DNA from: Sthenelais limicola
Taxonomy: Eukaryota; Annelida; Polychaeta; Phyllodocida; Sigalionidae
Direction: 5' to 3'
NCBI GenBank assembly: GCA_942159475.1
Contig: OW804095.1
Coordinates: 95,989,740-96,053,739 of the forward strand
DNA length: 64,000 nucleotides
Shown here: one piece after another, positions 35,610 through 49,699 of the stretch
How the letters are laid out: each line of letters starts with the position of its first letter
Position numbering within the stretch: the stretch's first letter is position 1
The notes under the pieces: generated by a model
Seen by the model: only the letters and a program-made list of their open reading frames with translations
Told to the model about the DNA's origin: nothing
The model's database searches: none
Made by a program: the position numbers and the translations under genes

Positions 35610-35779
35610 AGGCAGGGACCTCCCATATTCCACACAACATCACTTAACCCAGAAAGTTTTATTATTATTCCGATTCGGATCCACGGCGAGCATAAAGTTC
35701 TGTGATCACATGAACAAAGAATGGTATAACGAGGCGTAAAATGGCAGGGGCTTGCCTTGACCACATTTGTACACGTGTT

Positions 35780-36166
35780 GATCTCACTTAATGTTCCAGA
35801 TCTCCTCTTGGGATGACGCGCCGGGTAGAAGGCTCATCCAACACACCAGCAGTGTATATCATACATTATTTGATTTAATCCCTGATGCATTCAAACAGGC
35901 TCTTCCAGTCAGTTGGGGCACAATGCCTACACACTGGATTCCGATTTGGGGTTGAGCAAAGAAGGGGTGTTGGGTGAGGAGGAAGTGGGAGAACATAGAT
36001 CTGCATTATGGACTTTCCAGCATATTTAGAAATGGGCCAAACACTGTATTCTGATGTCTGTTGCTATGGGGATAAATTCTCGGAAGCTCAATCGATCATA
36101 TAATATGTGTAATTCTGGCCTATCTATGAGCCAGGTTCTTGCTATCTTGAGCTGCTCTTCTGTATG
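35780..36166 (-). pseudogene. Coding-like island, unidentified relic
   Basis: Two open stretches: 36026-36166 (46 codons; contains EEQLKIARTWLIDRPEL) and, in another frame, about 36010-35790 (contains IGIQCVGIVPQLTGRACL), interrupted by TGA. No start, splice logic or family recognised. Confidence 0.25.
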
Positions 36167-36769
36167 TCAACAGCTGTAGATCTGCCAGATGACTTGCTCA
36201 TAGCCGCATTTACGAGAGGCCCTTTGTCGAGCGATTGTTGAGCGAGAGGACAGATGAAATAGGAGCTGTTCTGTTCTCCAGTGCAGCCATTAGGCGTGAT
36301 GAGAGGGCGAAAACCAGGCATATTCCTATTATGTGATTTTCTTGTTTCAGAGCCCCAGTGAGTTCTTTTTCTTTGGTCCGAACTGTGGCTATTTAAAATA
36401 TGAATTCCCTTTCCTCCTCTATAGAGGGAATTCATGTTTAGTTCACTGCAATCTAATGTTGGTGGTATTCGCGACCGCTCACTTTTGTACTCTTTCTGTA
36501 ACTAATTTGTGTAAGTACCAACGTTAAAACATGTAATACCTCATCTTACCTGATATGTATAAAAGTATGTAAATCACGCATAAGCCTCTATGAGGCCAGA
36601 TATAACCTTTATGCTATATATTTCGTACTCATAAATAATGAGAAATGATTCAGACCATGCTTCCTCGAGACAGGCCAAAACTTTATCTCATCCTTTTAGC
36701 ATTTGGCGGTTCTTGTGACATCTCTAGTCGAAAAAAACTTGCTGGCATTGTATACGGTAAGTCAGATAC

Positions 36770-36979
36770 CAATTGAGTTGCATCCTATTGGCAGGAAAAG
36801 GCTGGAAAATTCTAAAACAAATTACACCTAAATCTGAACAAATAAAAAGATCAATCATAACCAGATTACCATACTCCTGGAACAAACTCCCGACGGTGGC
36901 CCACCAAACCTTAGACAAAACTAAGTTTAAAAACCAGGCTAGATCACATTATATCTGGCAAGATGATTATTTAATATAA
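36770..36979 (+). pseudogene. LINE 3' end of ORF2 (LINE D)
   Basis: The frame ends the way many non-LTR retrotransposon ORF2s do: a basic stretch, then ITRLPYSWNKLPTVAH (the WN-x-LP motif), then a KFKNQARSHY helix and stop. Only this short tail remains. AATAAA follows at about 37060. Confidence 0.7.
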
Positions 36980-39900
36980 CCCTTACTACCCATCAGCTGT
37001 AGGCTCTTTCATGTTTGTGCTCTTAATGAACTAATCATAACTTATTTTCTTTTCTCTCAATAAAATTATTATTCTCCAGTTTAGTAATGCTATGTATTAT
37101 ATATAGTAAGTTGAACTGTGTACATTGTATAAACACTGGTAATTTAATTAAATTCTGATTATCGCTAGTTCCATCAGGTTCTTGTGAAAGGTTTCACGGG
37201 AAATGACTTTAGATTCACGGTCATGCCTACTACGTAGTTCCTCTGAGTTATGTGTGTATTTCTCCGCAAACAACTATGAATCTTGGTCCAATGCAATAAA
37301 CCTGGCCAACTTTTGGGGGGAGGAAATTGGGTCTTGTTTTAAAGAAGTCTTCCTCTACATACAAGCCCGATGAATGGACACCACAGTGGTGCATACTCAG
37401 CATACACGTATTGTCCCGTGTACCAAACACTCATAAGTTGAGTCTATAAAAGTTTTTGTATATGGTAGGAGGAAGGATGCTGCACCAATTTTGCGTTCCA
37501 GAGAGAGGCATATAGAACGAATTGACTGCGACAGGGGGTCATTGTCATTCCTACGATGGGAAAGAGCACCACTAAACCACTAATCTTCCCTATAGTAAAG
37601 TACAAGTTTTGTTTGTCGCACAAAAGGGCATATATGTCGCGGTCTAATTTGCCATTATTGAATTATTTTATCGATGAACGTGTTCATATGACACTCGATC
37701 TGATGTGTGCAATATTAAACATAATGTTTACTATACCGTACTTTAGAAGTTGGTCATTGCCAAAAATGTTACCTTGCCCTTTATGACAAATTAGCATTGT
37801 GTATGCTTCGCACCACAGAAGTGTTAATGCTAGAAGTTTGGGCAAAGCAAAAGAAAACGATTCAACTTCCTTAGGTTATGTTTTTGGGTTCGGTTATTGG
37901 AGTTTGGAACTATGGTGATTCGTCCTCATACGCAAGTCTTCCGACGCAGAAGACTCTTGTAAATAAAATTCATAGTTGAAAAAGGAAGGTTGGGCGCAAG
38001 ACATACACTGTCATAAGTTAAGTTATAGAGAAAACATCACCAACACTCCATCATCCGAAATCTGAGTGGCAATCTGATTTTTTTTCACCATTACTCGATG
38101 TATAGCAAATTTGATTACTATCAGATATACATGTATATATAAACATTATTTAAATTCACAACTGGAATGTATATACTATCTGACAAGGAAATCTTGGATC
38201 AGATGAAAAACCTAAAAAAAAATACCACCTCATAAATGGCTCTTGCCCACCTATATAGAATCCTGTGAGGTATAAGGAATACGATGTAAGGCCTGGTGGA
38301 GGAGGAAACGATAGGATGGAAGGGGAGAGGAAAGTGTGTAAAGTAAAGTATGCTTGTTTTGGGAGACTCTTGATCAGTTAGAATACTAGTGTGAACTATA
38401 AGGAAATATTTGTGATAACTAACGAAGAGATATATTGGTACACAATTTACGTAGTTTATTAACGTTCCAACCATTGTCTGCCTCATAAATAAACTCTGTC
38501 TCACTCGCATTGTTTTTGTAAACATCGGCTTTATAACTTATGCCCCCCCCCTACCACACAAAAAATACTTGGATTTTCTAAATCATCTGTGTGATTGCTG
38601 TGTCTCTGACAATTTGTATATTTTTTATACATCTACCATTGCATCCCATCAAACTTCTCTCATGAAAGACTATAGAAGTATCTATAGAACGTAACCTTCA
38701 TCTCGCATAACTCATCTCATCTCATTATCATTGTAATCATACATTTTCTTGATTGTTGAAATCTATACTCTTATATCATAATCCGGAACATCATCAAACA
38801 TTTTTCATACATGTACTTTTTTATTAAAAAGATCGAAATCAGGACACGACGAAAAACACTTCTTAGGCCTTCGACCTTATGTGCCTGGTTGACCTGAATA
38901 CAAATAAGGCCTATATATGTGTGTTTAAAACAAGATAAAAATGTATACATGTATACATGTATGTTTGCATGTATGCATAGGTGTTATTAAAAGTTGTTTA
39001 TTTTTAAAGCTCAAATGTGAGCATCGTGAAATGCCTCATCAGTCCGATCTATACTACTTCCCTGCATGTTCCGTAATTTGAATATAACAAGCGCTGGGTT
39101 CAACTATACTTACTGTCCTCTGTAATATTGAAGTGGAGGTGCACAAAAGGTGCTCTAAAGGTCACGCGCTCATGAATAGGAGCACGAAGTCCTCTTTGGT
39201 TACACCCGGCCTGTGAGCAGCTGGGTTACAAGGAGCTCAAGGATCATGCAATGCCCAGTAAGCCTCATGTGAACAATAACTGATGATCTCCTATACCCTT
39301 CTTGAAAGTGGAATCCATACATATCGGCCTTCATAGAGCTGATATTGGTGGCAACCAACACATTTCAGGTCCCATTATAATTATGGTAACTATAAACTGT
39401 TATGTAAAGTCCTATAAACATGAAAAACTACTACATGGGCGCAAGATCATGGCCAAGAAAAAATATAGAATAGAATAGATAATCTTTTATTTGTCCAAAT
39501 TAAGTTCAATTACAGTCGGTTGCAGACAAATAGGTCGACATGCTTATGCATCAGATTTATGTCCGACGCATATCTTCCAGCGGTTACCTTAGGCATATGA
39601 CCTAAAAAGGGAAAGTCTCGACCTTACGTATTATTTGGAATTTAATGAAATTCCCTAGACCACTGCGAGGGATAATTTAGACTGAATAATTCTGGTATTG
39701 GAACCGTGAAATGAAATAGAATTGATCGGACATTCGTCCCCCACTCACATAAGGAGCTTTCACCGATGTGTGGGACCATGAATATTTGCAAAGGATGGGG
39801 GAAAATCTGTTCTATCTTTACAGACCAAGAAATGCCACTCAAAGAGTGGACAGATGTTCGATTTTCCTCCCCCAAGTGACAAGTGACCCGTCCTTCATTA

Positions 39901-42900
39901 CATCCTAGGCCAACATGCGGCACCTGAGGTAGCATTGTCGCAAGAGCGTAGCGTTTTACCAACCAGGGAAAAAATACAATAAATGTCCCATCAAGTCTTT
40001 ATCAACCATTATACCGATCAATTATGAGTCACGCATAACACTACCAAATAGTACAACGGTCGTTGCAAAGATCATTCTGAGACCAGATAGGACACTTCCA
40101 ATGCTGGTCCTGTTGGTGTATAATTCGTCCGGTGTGATCGCTATATCAAGGTTAATGTTGGGTATGGGAATATTTCCAGAGATATGGCTCGTAAAAGTTA
40201 TCACAATGGGCCGTCCCTAACCATACTCAATGTTAGGCTGCTCACAATTCTAAGACGCTGAAAAGAAACCCATTTCACTCAACAAGACCACAAATAAAAG
40301 TGGATTTTATTTGTTCATATTAATTCCATATACCTAGCGTTTACTCCCCAATAAGCTCTTTACGAACATGAATATGGTGCTCAGTCCAATGATTGTTTGG
40401 CTTATCTGTAAGGATACAGTTAACAAATAATGTATGCTGATTTTGTAAAGCATTTGACTGTCGTCGAAGCGCCTTAAAAACCTGGGCATCAACTCCATGG
40501 GAATTGGGATAATGACGCTAAGAAATAGACTAATCCTGGTTGATCGCAGGCGTGCTACTGCCAGGAGAGGTCAGATTTAAGTATCCTAATAAGAACGGAG
40601 CCGTTCCTAATCCCGAGAAGTATTTCAAGGACCCTTGTTACAAGTGACGGCAATGCCGGGCTAAAGAAACGCCTTTCGAACCTTGATGGACAGGATTGAT
40701 CCAATATATAGGACAAAAATGTTTCTAGTGTTAGACTAATATTACTGACAGAAGTGCCACTTTCGATGCATGGAAATATTGTCACCAGTTGGATAAACCT
40801 CACAATGGTTTTGTTTTTAAATATTGTATTCATCACTGAGCATTATGTTGAGATGGTGAGACGATTCTTCATCTTCCTTATATCAAAGTCATTGTATTAG
40901 CTATATTTTTGTTTTGAGTATTAAGAGCATGGCTATATTCTCTGGAACAGTTTGTTTTACATTGAATGTTACGAGCCCACATATAAGCTATAGCATGTTT
41001 TACTCCCTTAAGTCATTCCAATTTAATCATTAGAGATCTTTTTCTGAAATGTTATTTATAAAGGCAGAGCATGCAAACTGTCCCATAGGAAGAGTGTATG
41101 AGGATCCTAATGGTCAGTAGGGCAATATGTCGTTAAATATGTAAAAACCAATTATTCTTACCCCCTGTCCATATCAAAGATGATTAAATGCATGCAAACA
41201 AACTAACGACCTACACTACAAAATAATTCCATTGTTTAATCAAATGTATGTACAAAACACATCTTTTATCTAAAATAATGGTGTTGGTTAGATCTAGTGT
41301 AGAATTGGTGCATTCTCATAAGAAAGAACTCACCGGCTAAGGACTAACTAAACACAGCACGGCCTTTTAAGTAATATCGTGAAGTACTTTTTTCGTAGGA
41401 CAATGTAAGCTTTCTAAGGTACTTTGGCTAGGATGATGATTAGTCATTAAACAAACACATGGTCAATTCCCAGGCAATATGTTGCAGGGGCTACAAGCAG
41501 GATAACATGTATCTCAGGGCAACGTTACATTTTCTTTGGCAGCTGTCAGTGATGTCATCTAAAATATTCTCCCTACATTAAGGAATTGGCTGTATATAAT
41601 CATCGGCTTTTATAATATTGCTGGGTTAGTTAATTTTCGTTTCAATTATAAAGACCTCATGTGTTTAGGGCCCACTCGTTCTCCTACTCCTACTTACGCT
41701 GGCTTGTTCTTAAAATAATATACACTAGTCATTGCCCATTACCTTAAAACGGGCAATGCTTTGATCCCCAATAAACTTTTACTACTAATACTACAGTACT
41801 TTCACTGGTGCAAGCTTTACTATTAATTAAATGCAGCTCATGAACTTAATCGGGTATTGGGGCGTGAATTACCTATTAATCGTTCGAATTATTTGGACAA
41901 CCAAGACGATTTAAGAAATACAATTACACCCGTCACGCAGTCATTTAAACACGCAATCGACTGGAAGCATGTATTTGTAAAAGCTTAAAATGAGCACACT
42001 TGATCAATCATACTTTCTAGGGACGTTCACTAATAATGTTTTCTTGAAACTCTGTTTCCCACCACATTATTCAAGGTATCATATTCAAAATCTGCCACTA
42101 CGGTTGAATAGTACACATTTTCCCAAGAAGGCATATCACTAAATAGTGATAGTAAACGTTTTAACTTGGAAAACTTATCTAAAAAGCTTTCACATACGTA
42201 TGAATTTATGCGCAGGACAAATGTATATCAATTGCCCTTTTGCATTGATAACGATAGAAATTAATACATACTTTTAGAGAGAAAAAACAATTGCGAAAGG
42301 GACTCACCTCTACACACCTTTTAGGATTCTTTGGTTGATCTGCCAGCTATTTATCATCTTTACAAAAATCCTCGTGACACAATTTCCAGACCAAATTATC
42401 TGTAATCATCACAATGTGAATATCAAAATAAATATAGGGCTCAGGTGGCACTATAATAAATCAAAAAGGTTTTCGAAAAGAAACTTTCGATAAGCAGTCC
42501 CACGGTTCCCACACGGTTGATGAAATCCAGGAATGAGCCTAAAAGCATTCGCTGGTAAGTCCTTGTGAAAGCATCAGTGGATCATTTAGATACGTTATTG
42601 CGGGGTGTACTATGGGGAGGTGGTATCGTCAAATATCTTCCTTATATTTCCACACATAGCAGTACGATAGATATTGGTTTGAGTGCAGGGATGTTCGTAT
42701 AACCCCTCCCCTCCCGCCACTCTTCCTTCTACTCCTGTGCGTGCTCGGCGTTGATTTGGTATGTACGTGTATGAGGAGGAGGTCATTTATGGAAGCCACC
42801 CACAGGAGGTACTGGAACCAAACAAACCTTGCTTCGCTCTTTTCTAATGGCGAGTGTGTGACGTGTGTGCGAGGGTGTGTTTATGCGTAAAGATGAGCGT

Positions 42901-45900
42901 TGGTGAATGTGGACGCGTGGGTGCAGGAGGAGGGGGGGGGGGGGGTGAATATCAAGGCAAAAGTGGTTGGTATCCTCTTGTCGAACTCTCTCTCCCCCGT
43001 GGAGCAAGAAGCCTTGCAGAATATAGAAACAACCAACTGATCTGAGAGAAGTCCGTCCTAGACTGAGTCTGAGTGTGGTTATTTCAAGAGATGGGACCTC
43101 TTCTTTCTCTTTCAGGAACCAGTAGTGCATAAGCCATATCCCACACCCTGAAGGAAAAGTCAGCTATCTAAGGCAAAGCATTGTCCCTTACACCCTCGGT
43201 GACTGACCCAAAAATGGCTTGAGGCACCTTCATGCAATCAAAATCACTCCGTCATCCTCTCATCTAGAACCACTCTGGAGCCAAGAGGGCCATGGAGTAA
43301 CCACTGGAGTCAGAGGAGCGATGGTGTATCTCCTATGAATTGATTCTGCTGGCGATGTTCCCTCTTCTCCACAGCGTCCTCCTTCCACGCATTCACCTTT
43401 CTAACGACGTCAGTGCCAATAGCCAAGCCTTACTTTTTCATCGAACTGAAGTTCTCTGATTTTTTATAGAACTAAATTCCAACTTATATAAATAGTATTC
43501 TCATCCTCATTATATATACGGGTTGGCACTTAAAGTTAGGCACTCCCATTCCTTGCTCCCTTTGTCAATCTGATGCCAAAAAATCTATTTTGGACCCAAA
43601 TAGGTTGCTGCATAACCACAGACTTCTATGTAGTGGATTGTTCGCACCTAACCTTGGATAAATGATCTGCCACAGGCAACATAACGACTTCATCCAATTA
43701 CCAGTTAGGGGAGACCTGCAAGTTCCTAAAATAAACATCCAAGGCTCTGAAAACGGGCAGGCACGAGCATATATCATGTGCATGCATTAATGCAGGAAGA
43801 GAGTCATTCACTTTCAGCGCCCCCTTTAAGCTACTTCCAGAAACATTCCCGTCATGTACTTATGACGCTCGATTCTTTAAGAAAACTTTAAAAATTACAG
43901 ATTTAACATTGTGGATGAAATGATAAAGCTTTCTTGAACGTTTGACTCATTGTAATTAATTGACCATTACACGACAGGTAGCTTGTAGATTAAGATTTAA
44001 GATATTTTTATTCAGAAAAAGAATTACATCATAATTATCATGTTATTTTCAGCAAATCCCGATACAAGTATGATATAATATAACAAATCTTCTCTTTGAT
44101 CTAGAATACATATATATCTAATTTCTAATCTACCGCTGGTCTTATAGACAATTCATATTAATGTTTTCTTATATTTCGTGCTAAATATATTTGTATTAAT
44201 TGGACTCCTAAGAAAATATAATAGTTCTGTAACAAAGTTAGCTAGGTATTATTTGTAGTTTACTTAAATTCTGTACATTCAGTTTAATCTTTACACGTGT
44301 GTTTGTGGTAAGAACCTCAATAGCACTAAACGTTCCTAACTCAATGGATATTAGACGAGAAACTCTACAAATGCAGGTGCTTTCAATAGAGGGGCGCCTT
44401 ACATTGACATCTAAGTCCTCTAGCTGCAAGATAAATTGTGGTCCGTCTTAATCACTTGCTGAAGCAATCTGACAAGAACACTGGCGGCTATAGGGGTCTG
44501 TAGCACCTCGCAGAGACCAAGGTTGTGCTTTCTATTTAGCTGACCGATTAAGGGTATTATCGCCAGAAATGTGCCCATGGGAACCAACTGCCTTCCCTTA
44601 AAGCATTGTACAAAGCAGAACTGCAGGAGATCAATGTTACAAGATTGATCTCGTAATCATCCAACGGCTAAATAGCCAGCATGCAGTTGTATGGAAAATT
44701 AAGCAGGCTTTTTCACAGCTCTGCCAACACCATGTCAGTTAGCTCTCTCGAAGATAAGTGCCTTCTTATAAGGTTGGACTGCCACCTTGTACCAAAGACA
44801 ATGTAAACTCATTTTGCAGCTCGTTGAAACGTCAGAATGGCACTTGATAGTATAAAAGGGACTGGCCATGACATGTGATTATAGACTACAGCTAAACACT
44901 ATTGGTTAGGGCTTGCCTCTAATTTGTAACATAGGCCTATTGTCGGGGCTATTGTGAACAACCGAGCACTCGATCAGCACTCACCAAACATGGCAATATT
45001 TAACTTGAAAAATTATTCAGGGAGAGAAGGTTTTTAAGTACCCCTTCAAGATTTATGGTTGGATCCACACATTAGCTCCATTCTAAAGCTTTTTCTATGA
45101 GAGTTACTCAACAATTCACTAAACATTCAAATACCCTTCTAACAATGAATTAATGAACCCACATATAAGTCACCAGGTGTAGCTAGAATGTCACTTTGTT
45201 TACTGCAGTTATTATATATACTCATAAAGTAAAGTAACAACAGGAGGGTATTGCCATGAATCCAAAATAGGAACATATAATACGAAGGACAAGCTGAAAT
45301 ATTTACATTGACTATGAAATGATTGGGTTGAAACCTCAGATAAAAAATTAATGAGCAATGAAGCCACAAGCGATGATGCATATATTTTTACTTCAAGTGT
45401 GTCTTATACACTGTTTTAAAACAGCCACCAGCTGCATTCCATATTTATGTCACAACTACCATGTTTAAATGATGTTTAAACGGTGGAATTACCGAGTGCG
45501 ATCGACCCCAACATTGTTTAGGCCAACATGAAACTATGAAATTAACAATGCCATAACTATCAATAACTCTGCAGAAATCACATGTGGTTTTCCAAAACAA
45601 TATTCATGTTGAGGATCAGTTAGTTGTGGGGTTAGTAACAAGCTAAGTTGTGATATAATTAATTTACTGTGCAAATAAAATGGTTACTATATCATTCATG
45701 GACCCATTTAGGACACTCCTTTAGATAAGGTTAGTATCATAAAATATATCTTTTATTGTACCCAATATTATTATGGAATGCTTTATCGTAAAACCTAATC
45801 AAAATATAGTTGGGCAATTCTTGCAGTGTCATGCATGTATTCTAATGCATGTCAACGACCTCCCCAATGTTCTTACTGTTTCATGCATTCCCTTCTATTT

Positions 45901-46580
45901 GTATCCACTAGTATACAAATGATATATTAGCCGTTAATTTCTATTAGCCCCACTTCCATTAATCCGCAATGGACACAAATGTCCTCACAGATCAAAATTA
46001 TATCTTAGGTATAACCCCCCAACATCTACAATTCCTACCATATTATTCAACAATTTCATCCATTCATATCATATGATCCACATTTCACCAGGCAAATACT
46101 GTGTAATACATTTATCAATATCAGTTAAATCATATTTATGGGAAAGCTACCCCTAAACTGGGATCATTCTTGCCTCCATAATCTCTCATTACGGGGATGA
46201 TGTATTTTATACGATGAAGCGTTTTTTGCAAAGGGAATGCCAGTAAAGTGCATGAAGCGAAATGTTTACAACCTGTTTTGATCTAATAGAATCTTCCAAT
46301 ATATTGGCCCAACACATATCTCGTAGATTCATATACAAAAAAAGCGCCTATGGATGAGACACGATTGCAATGATTTAATCAATTCATATTCCATAGATAT
46401 ATATGACAATAGTTATATGTATTACTAGTAGCTTACATCTTCAATGTCAATTCTACTATCATCAAAGATATACAAAATGATTTGGACATAATAAATAGAA
46501 AATGAAGGTTCAGAATGGTGTGCAGCATCCCACGTCAGAACAATAATAATGTCCATTAATAATTCATATGAAGTATTACT
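36980..46580. other. Long gene-poor block
   Basis: I find no supportable gene in 9.6 kb. It contains a 14-base G run at 42932, an ATGT/ATAC patch at 38940-38985, a short 8-bp hairpin near 41733-41758 and one coding-like minus patch near 43320-43440 (with WKEDAVEKREHRQQN) with no start or splice context. Confidence 0.4.
42932..42945 (+). repeat. Poly-G tract (14 G)
   Basis: Uninterrupted G run. Confidence 0.95.
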
Positions 46581-46587
46581 ACTACCA

Positions 46588-46674
46588 GGGGCCCGTTGCT
46601 CCGTTTCTCGCTAACTATTTTCCCATACATTTTCAATGGGGAAATAGTTAGCGAGAAACGGAGCAACGGGCCCC
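46588..46674. mobile_element. 87-bp foldback element
   Basis: Left arm 46588-46624 starts GGGGCCCGTTGCTCCG; right arm 46638-46674 is its reverse complement over 37 bp with one mismatch. The spacer is 13 bases. No coding capacity and no clear target duplication. Looks like the collapsed terminal inverted repeats of a DNA transposon (MITE-like). Confidence 0.8.
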
Positions 46675-47284
46675 AGCAACAATAAAATAAACACAGTCAT
46701 GGGTGAAAATGGGTGAAAATGGGATGACGTGGGATGCCTACATTTGAAACCATTGCGTCTTTGCTAGAGTGGAATTGCTGCATTTCAGGATTTAGGAATT
46801 ACCATTCTATATGCAATGTAGCCCTTCATTTCTTAAGTAATTTATGTAGCCGGGGAAACACAGATAATGGAGTAAATGTTTGCTGAAGGAGTTTATAATT
46901 TTGAACAGTTTTTGAGGAAATAAAGTCCATATCATAGAAGCAAACACAAAGTATTCAACATAATTAAGTGGGCGAAAATGACTTCTCTACTAGCGTGAGG
47001 CTTTAACATTTTCAATCAATACTTTTGATTACTTCATTAGGGATCTGCCTTGCCTGGGGCAAAAATAGACCCATTTCTTGTCTCCATGTTTACATAGCCA
47101 TGAACGTAGTTTAGGTAATTTCACAAGTAGATCAAACATATATATATATCCCATCTACGTTCGGTGGGAACCTTACTAGTGTGTGCATTTTGAAAGATAT
47201 GGTAGCATTTTAAACACACGCATGGTATTAATCTAACTACATTTTCCCCCAATTGACAGGAGGTATTTTCAGCCCCTGTAGGAC

Positions 47285-47506
47285 ATGCTAGATTCAACCC
47301 TTGAAATTGATGGCTTCTCGAGTGGCGATTTGGTGAAAATGGGATATTTCCTAAAGAAACGGGATTCGCAAATAATCTGCGAACATAAACTGGAATCACA
47401 GAGAGTCGTGAAAACGTTAATAATGCGGATCCCTAGATATCGGAAATTCGAGGAAACCATCATGCGAAATGATATGGCTATAATTTTATGTGTTATGCGC
47501 TGCTGA
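47285..47506 (+). CDS. Hypothetical 73-codon ORF
   Basis: ATG-to-TGA frame with balanced codon composition and a charged translation (for example EIDGFSSGDLVKMGYFLKK). An in-frame TAG lies two codons upstream, so it is self-contained. No family recognised and no splice signals assigned; the reverse strand is also partly open. Confidence 0.25.
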   Translation: MLDSTLEIDGFSSGDLVKMGYFLKKRDSQIICEHKLESQRVVKTLIMRIPRYRKFEETIMRNDMAIILCVMRC

Positions 47507-48328
47507 GAGAATGATTGCCAAAGTCTTGAAATTACTCGTTAAGCAAATCAATTTCAATATGTAATAATCTTATCTTTGCGTGAAGCTTTGATACAGTAAT
47601 AGATTGGGTTAAAATAACCTAGAATTGTGCTGCTTATCATTCACTAAGGTTATTATGTAATGTCATTCCAATTTTTCCATTTTCCCAAAATACTTGTCTT
47701 TCTGCATGGGATCCATATCCCCATTAGCCCTTTTCAAACAATACATAGTAGATGTTGAAATTCATTTCTATCTGTCCAACGGAAACATGGGAATCTGATG
47801 CTTTAAAGAATTGTCTTATTTGAAGAGTGGTCACGCCATATGGGATGCGTTTTCTAGAATGGGACGCATCCTAATCCCTGAAAGCTTCACTCGGCCCTCT
47901 TCTCAAGCCCCAGTTATGAATCGCTGGTCGTCATTGGATAAATGTATGCGCATTTGATGTCTTAGTGATCGTTCCGGAATTAGGAGTGCGAGATTATACA
48001 GCATTAAGGATTATTCATAGGTGGCCCGCCCCCACTCTTGCAACTGATATATAGACATGGTCTTCCGCCACGTGCTCTGAAATTTTCATAGTTATGGCAT
48101 GATACTTGGCAGCATTGCATCGGGATGTGTGCTAAGATGGACAGTATTCCCGGCCAAGCCTGAACGATCATAACTCTCGTAATTAAGTGAGGCAGTCATT
48201 TCGTACACTGGAACCTTTTGGACCACTTCTCCTTTTTCAGGCTAGAGAAAAGTGGGGTTGTAGAAATACTATCACTGTATATATGTAATGTGAATAAAGA
48301 CAAAGGGCAATTGGTAATTCAATATATA

Positions 48329-48401
48329 CCCCGTTGCATAACAATCTGCGAGCTCAATAGTAACACTGAAAAAGCTACTCGCAGATTGTTATGCAACGGG
48401 G
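48329..48401. repeat. Perfect 24-bp inverted repeat (foldback)
   Basis: Arms 48329-48352 (starting CCCCGTTGCATAAC) and 48378-48401 are exact reverse complements around a 25-base spacer. Weaker similarity continues outside the arms. Confidence 0.85.
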
Positions 48402-48614
48402 GCAATATTACTGTTTCTATTTAGAAACCTTATTAATTTTCTTCGTCGTCAACATAAAGAAAATTGACATTCATGGAATACTTGTCTGGAGTAAACGCAT
48501 ATTTATGGATGTATTTAGGCAATGAATTATTTACCTCGAATAGATATGCATTGTAAGGATATTCCCGTTCATGCCTATTTCAAATCCCGTTGAAGACGAT
48601 GCTCGGTACAAATG

Positions 48615-48844
48615 TAATAAAACAACCCTATGGGCAATTGAGTGCAATCATTGCACTCGCTATTGCGTTCACATAGCGCAATGATTGCGCAATGTGACCG
48701 CAATGGGTGTAACCACTTATTGCGCTATGTGAACGCAATAGCTATAGCGCAATGATAGCGCTATGTGAATGCAATAGACAGTGCTTCTATTGCACTCAGA
48801 AATCTATTTTTAGCGCAGCGGAAGCGTCGTGGGTCATTTTATTA
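48615..48844. mobile_element. 230-bp MITE-like element with internal hairpin
   Basis: Outer ends TAATAAAACAACCC (48615) and GGGTCATTTTATTA (ending 48844) match as inverted repeats at 12 of 14 bases. Inside, 48659-48682 and 48719-48742 are perfect 24-bp inverted arms built on ATTGCGCTATGTGAACGCAA. A third, slightly diverged arm lies at 48757-48777. TTGCACTC/GAGTGCAA motifs flank them. No coding capacity. Confidence 0.7.
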
Positions 48845-49478
48845 TTTAATTCGAAATTATTCGATCAAATGTAGAATTGACATTACTGATCATAACAGCT
48901 CATACAAGGGTCTTCTTCACTTGTAAAAAATATCATCTATATAAGTATAGAAACATTCTATATATACGTCAAATCATACAATACAAGTCGGAATTGTTCT
49001 AGCAAATACATTTTATTCGGCAAATGGCAAATCACAGACTGCATTCTTTTTATTCTTAAAATCGAAACACAGAATATCTGTTTAATTGAAAAGTTTAAGT
49101 ATCCTCCAGGATACTCAATCAGTAGATTAAATGAGCTAGTCTCACACATACGGTAGTATACATATCTATTTTTCTATCATTCTTAAAATGTAAATACAAA
49201 ATAATTCAATCAGGTGTCGCTAGAAAGAAATGAATTAAAATATAATAAAGTTATTCATTCTCTGACACCACACAAACAGTATTGAATTGAAATTCTTTTC
49301 GACGAAATAATGCACAAGTAAACAATAGTAACCTGCCCCACAGTCTTTGCTAAGCATCGTGTGACATCAAGACGTATGACCGATTTTCATGAAAAGTAGT
49401 CATTTTCATGAAATGCAGTTGAAAAAATGTCAAAAATAGAATTCATCATATATTGCTGATTTTTCTTATACATATTAC

Positions 49479-49578
49479 CACGATACCCAGCTGTAATTCT
49501 CTGAAGTTTGGCATCTAAATATTTAATAATTAGTCTACAGTGGCCTGGCAAAGATTTCCTCCTATATCCAGCCATACC
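49479..49578 (-). CDS. Candidate internal exon, unidentified
   Basis: Acceptor GATGATGGCAG, 33 codons, donor CGTG|GTAATA. The translation is basic and helical (contains HCRLIIKYLDAKLQRI). It starts in phase 0 and ends after one base of a codon. It does not join directly in phase to the gene at 52-59 kb, so it would belong to another gene or need further exons. Confidence 0.3.
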
Positions 49579-49699
49579 CTGCCATCATCGTACATCACGC
49601 TCAATATTAAAATCTTTAAAGTAGCATTTCATACATGTAGTATGTTTATTTTAATCTTTTTCTTTTTTACCTTAAAAAACCGGCCTAGATTTCTGTAGT

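Noticed and set aside
39642..40836. Three minus-strand frames in a row with hydrophobic stretches, first taken as a decayed membrane receptor
   Set aside because: Frames are separated by many stops, hydrophobicity is typical of AT-rich translation, and no family motif is visible.
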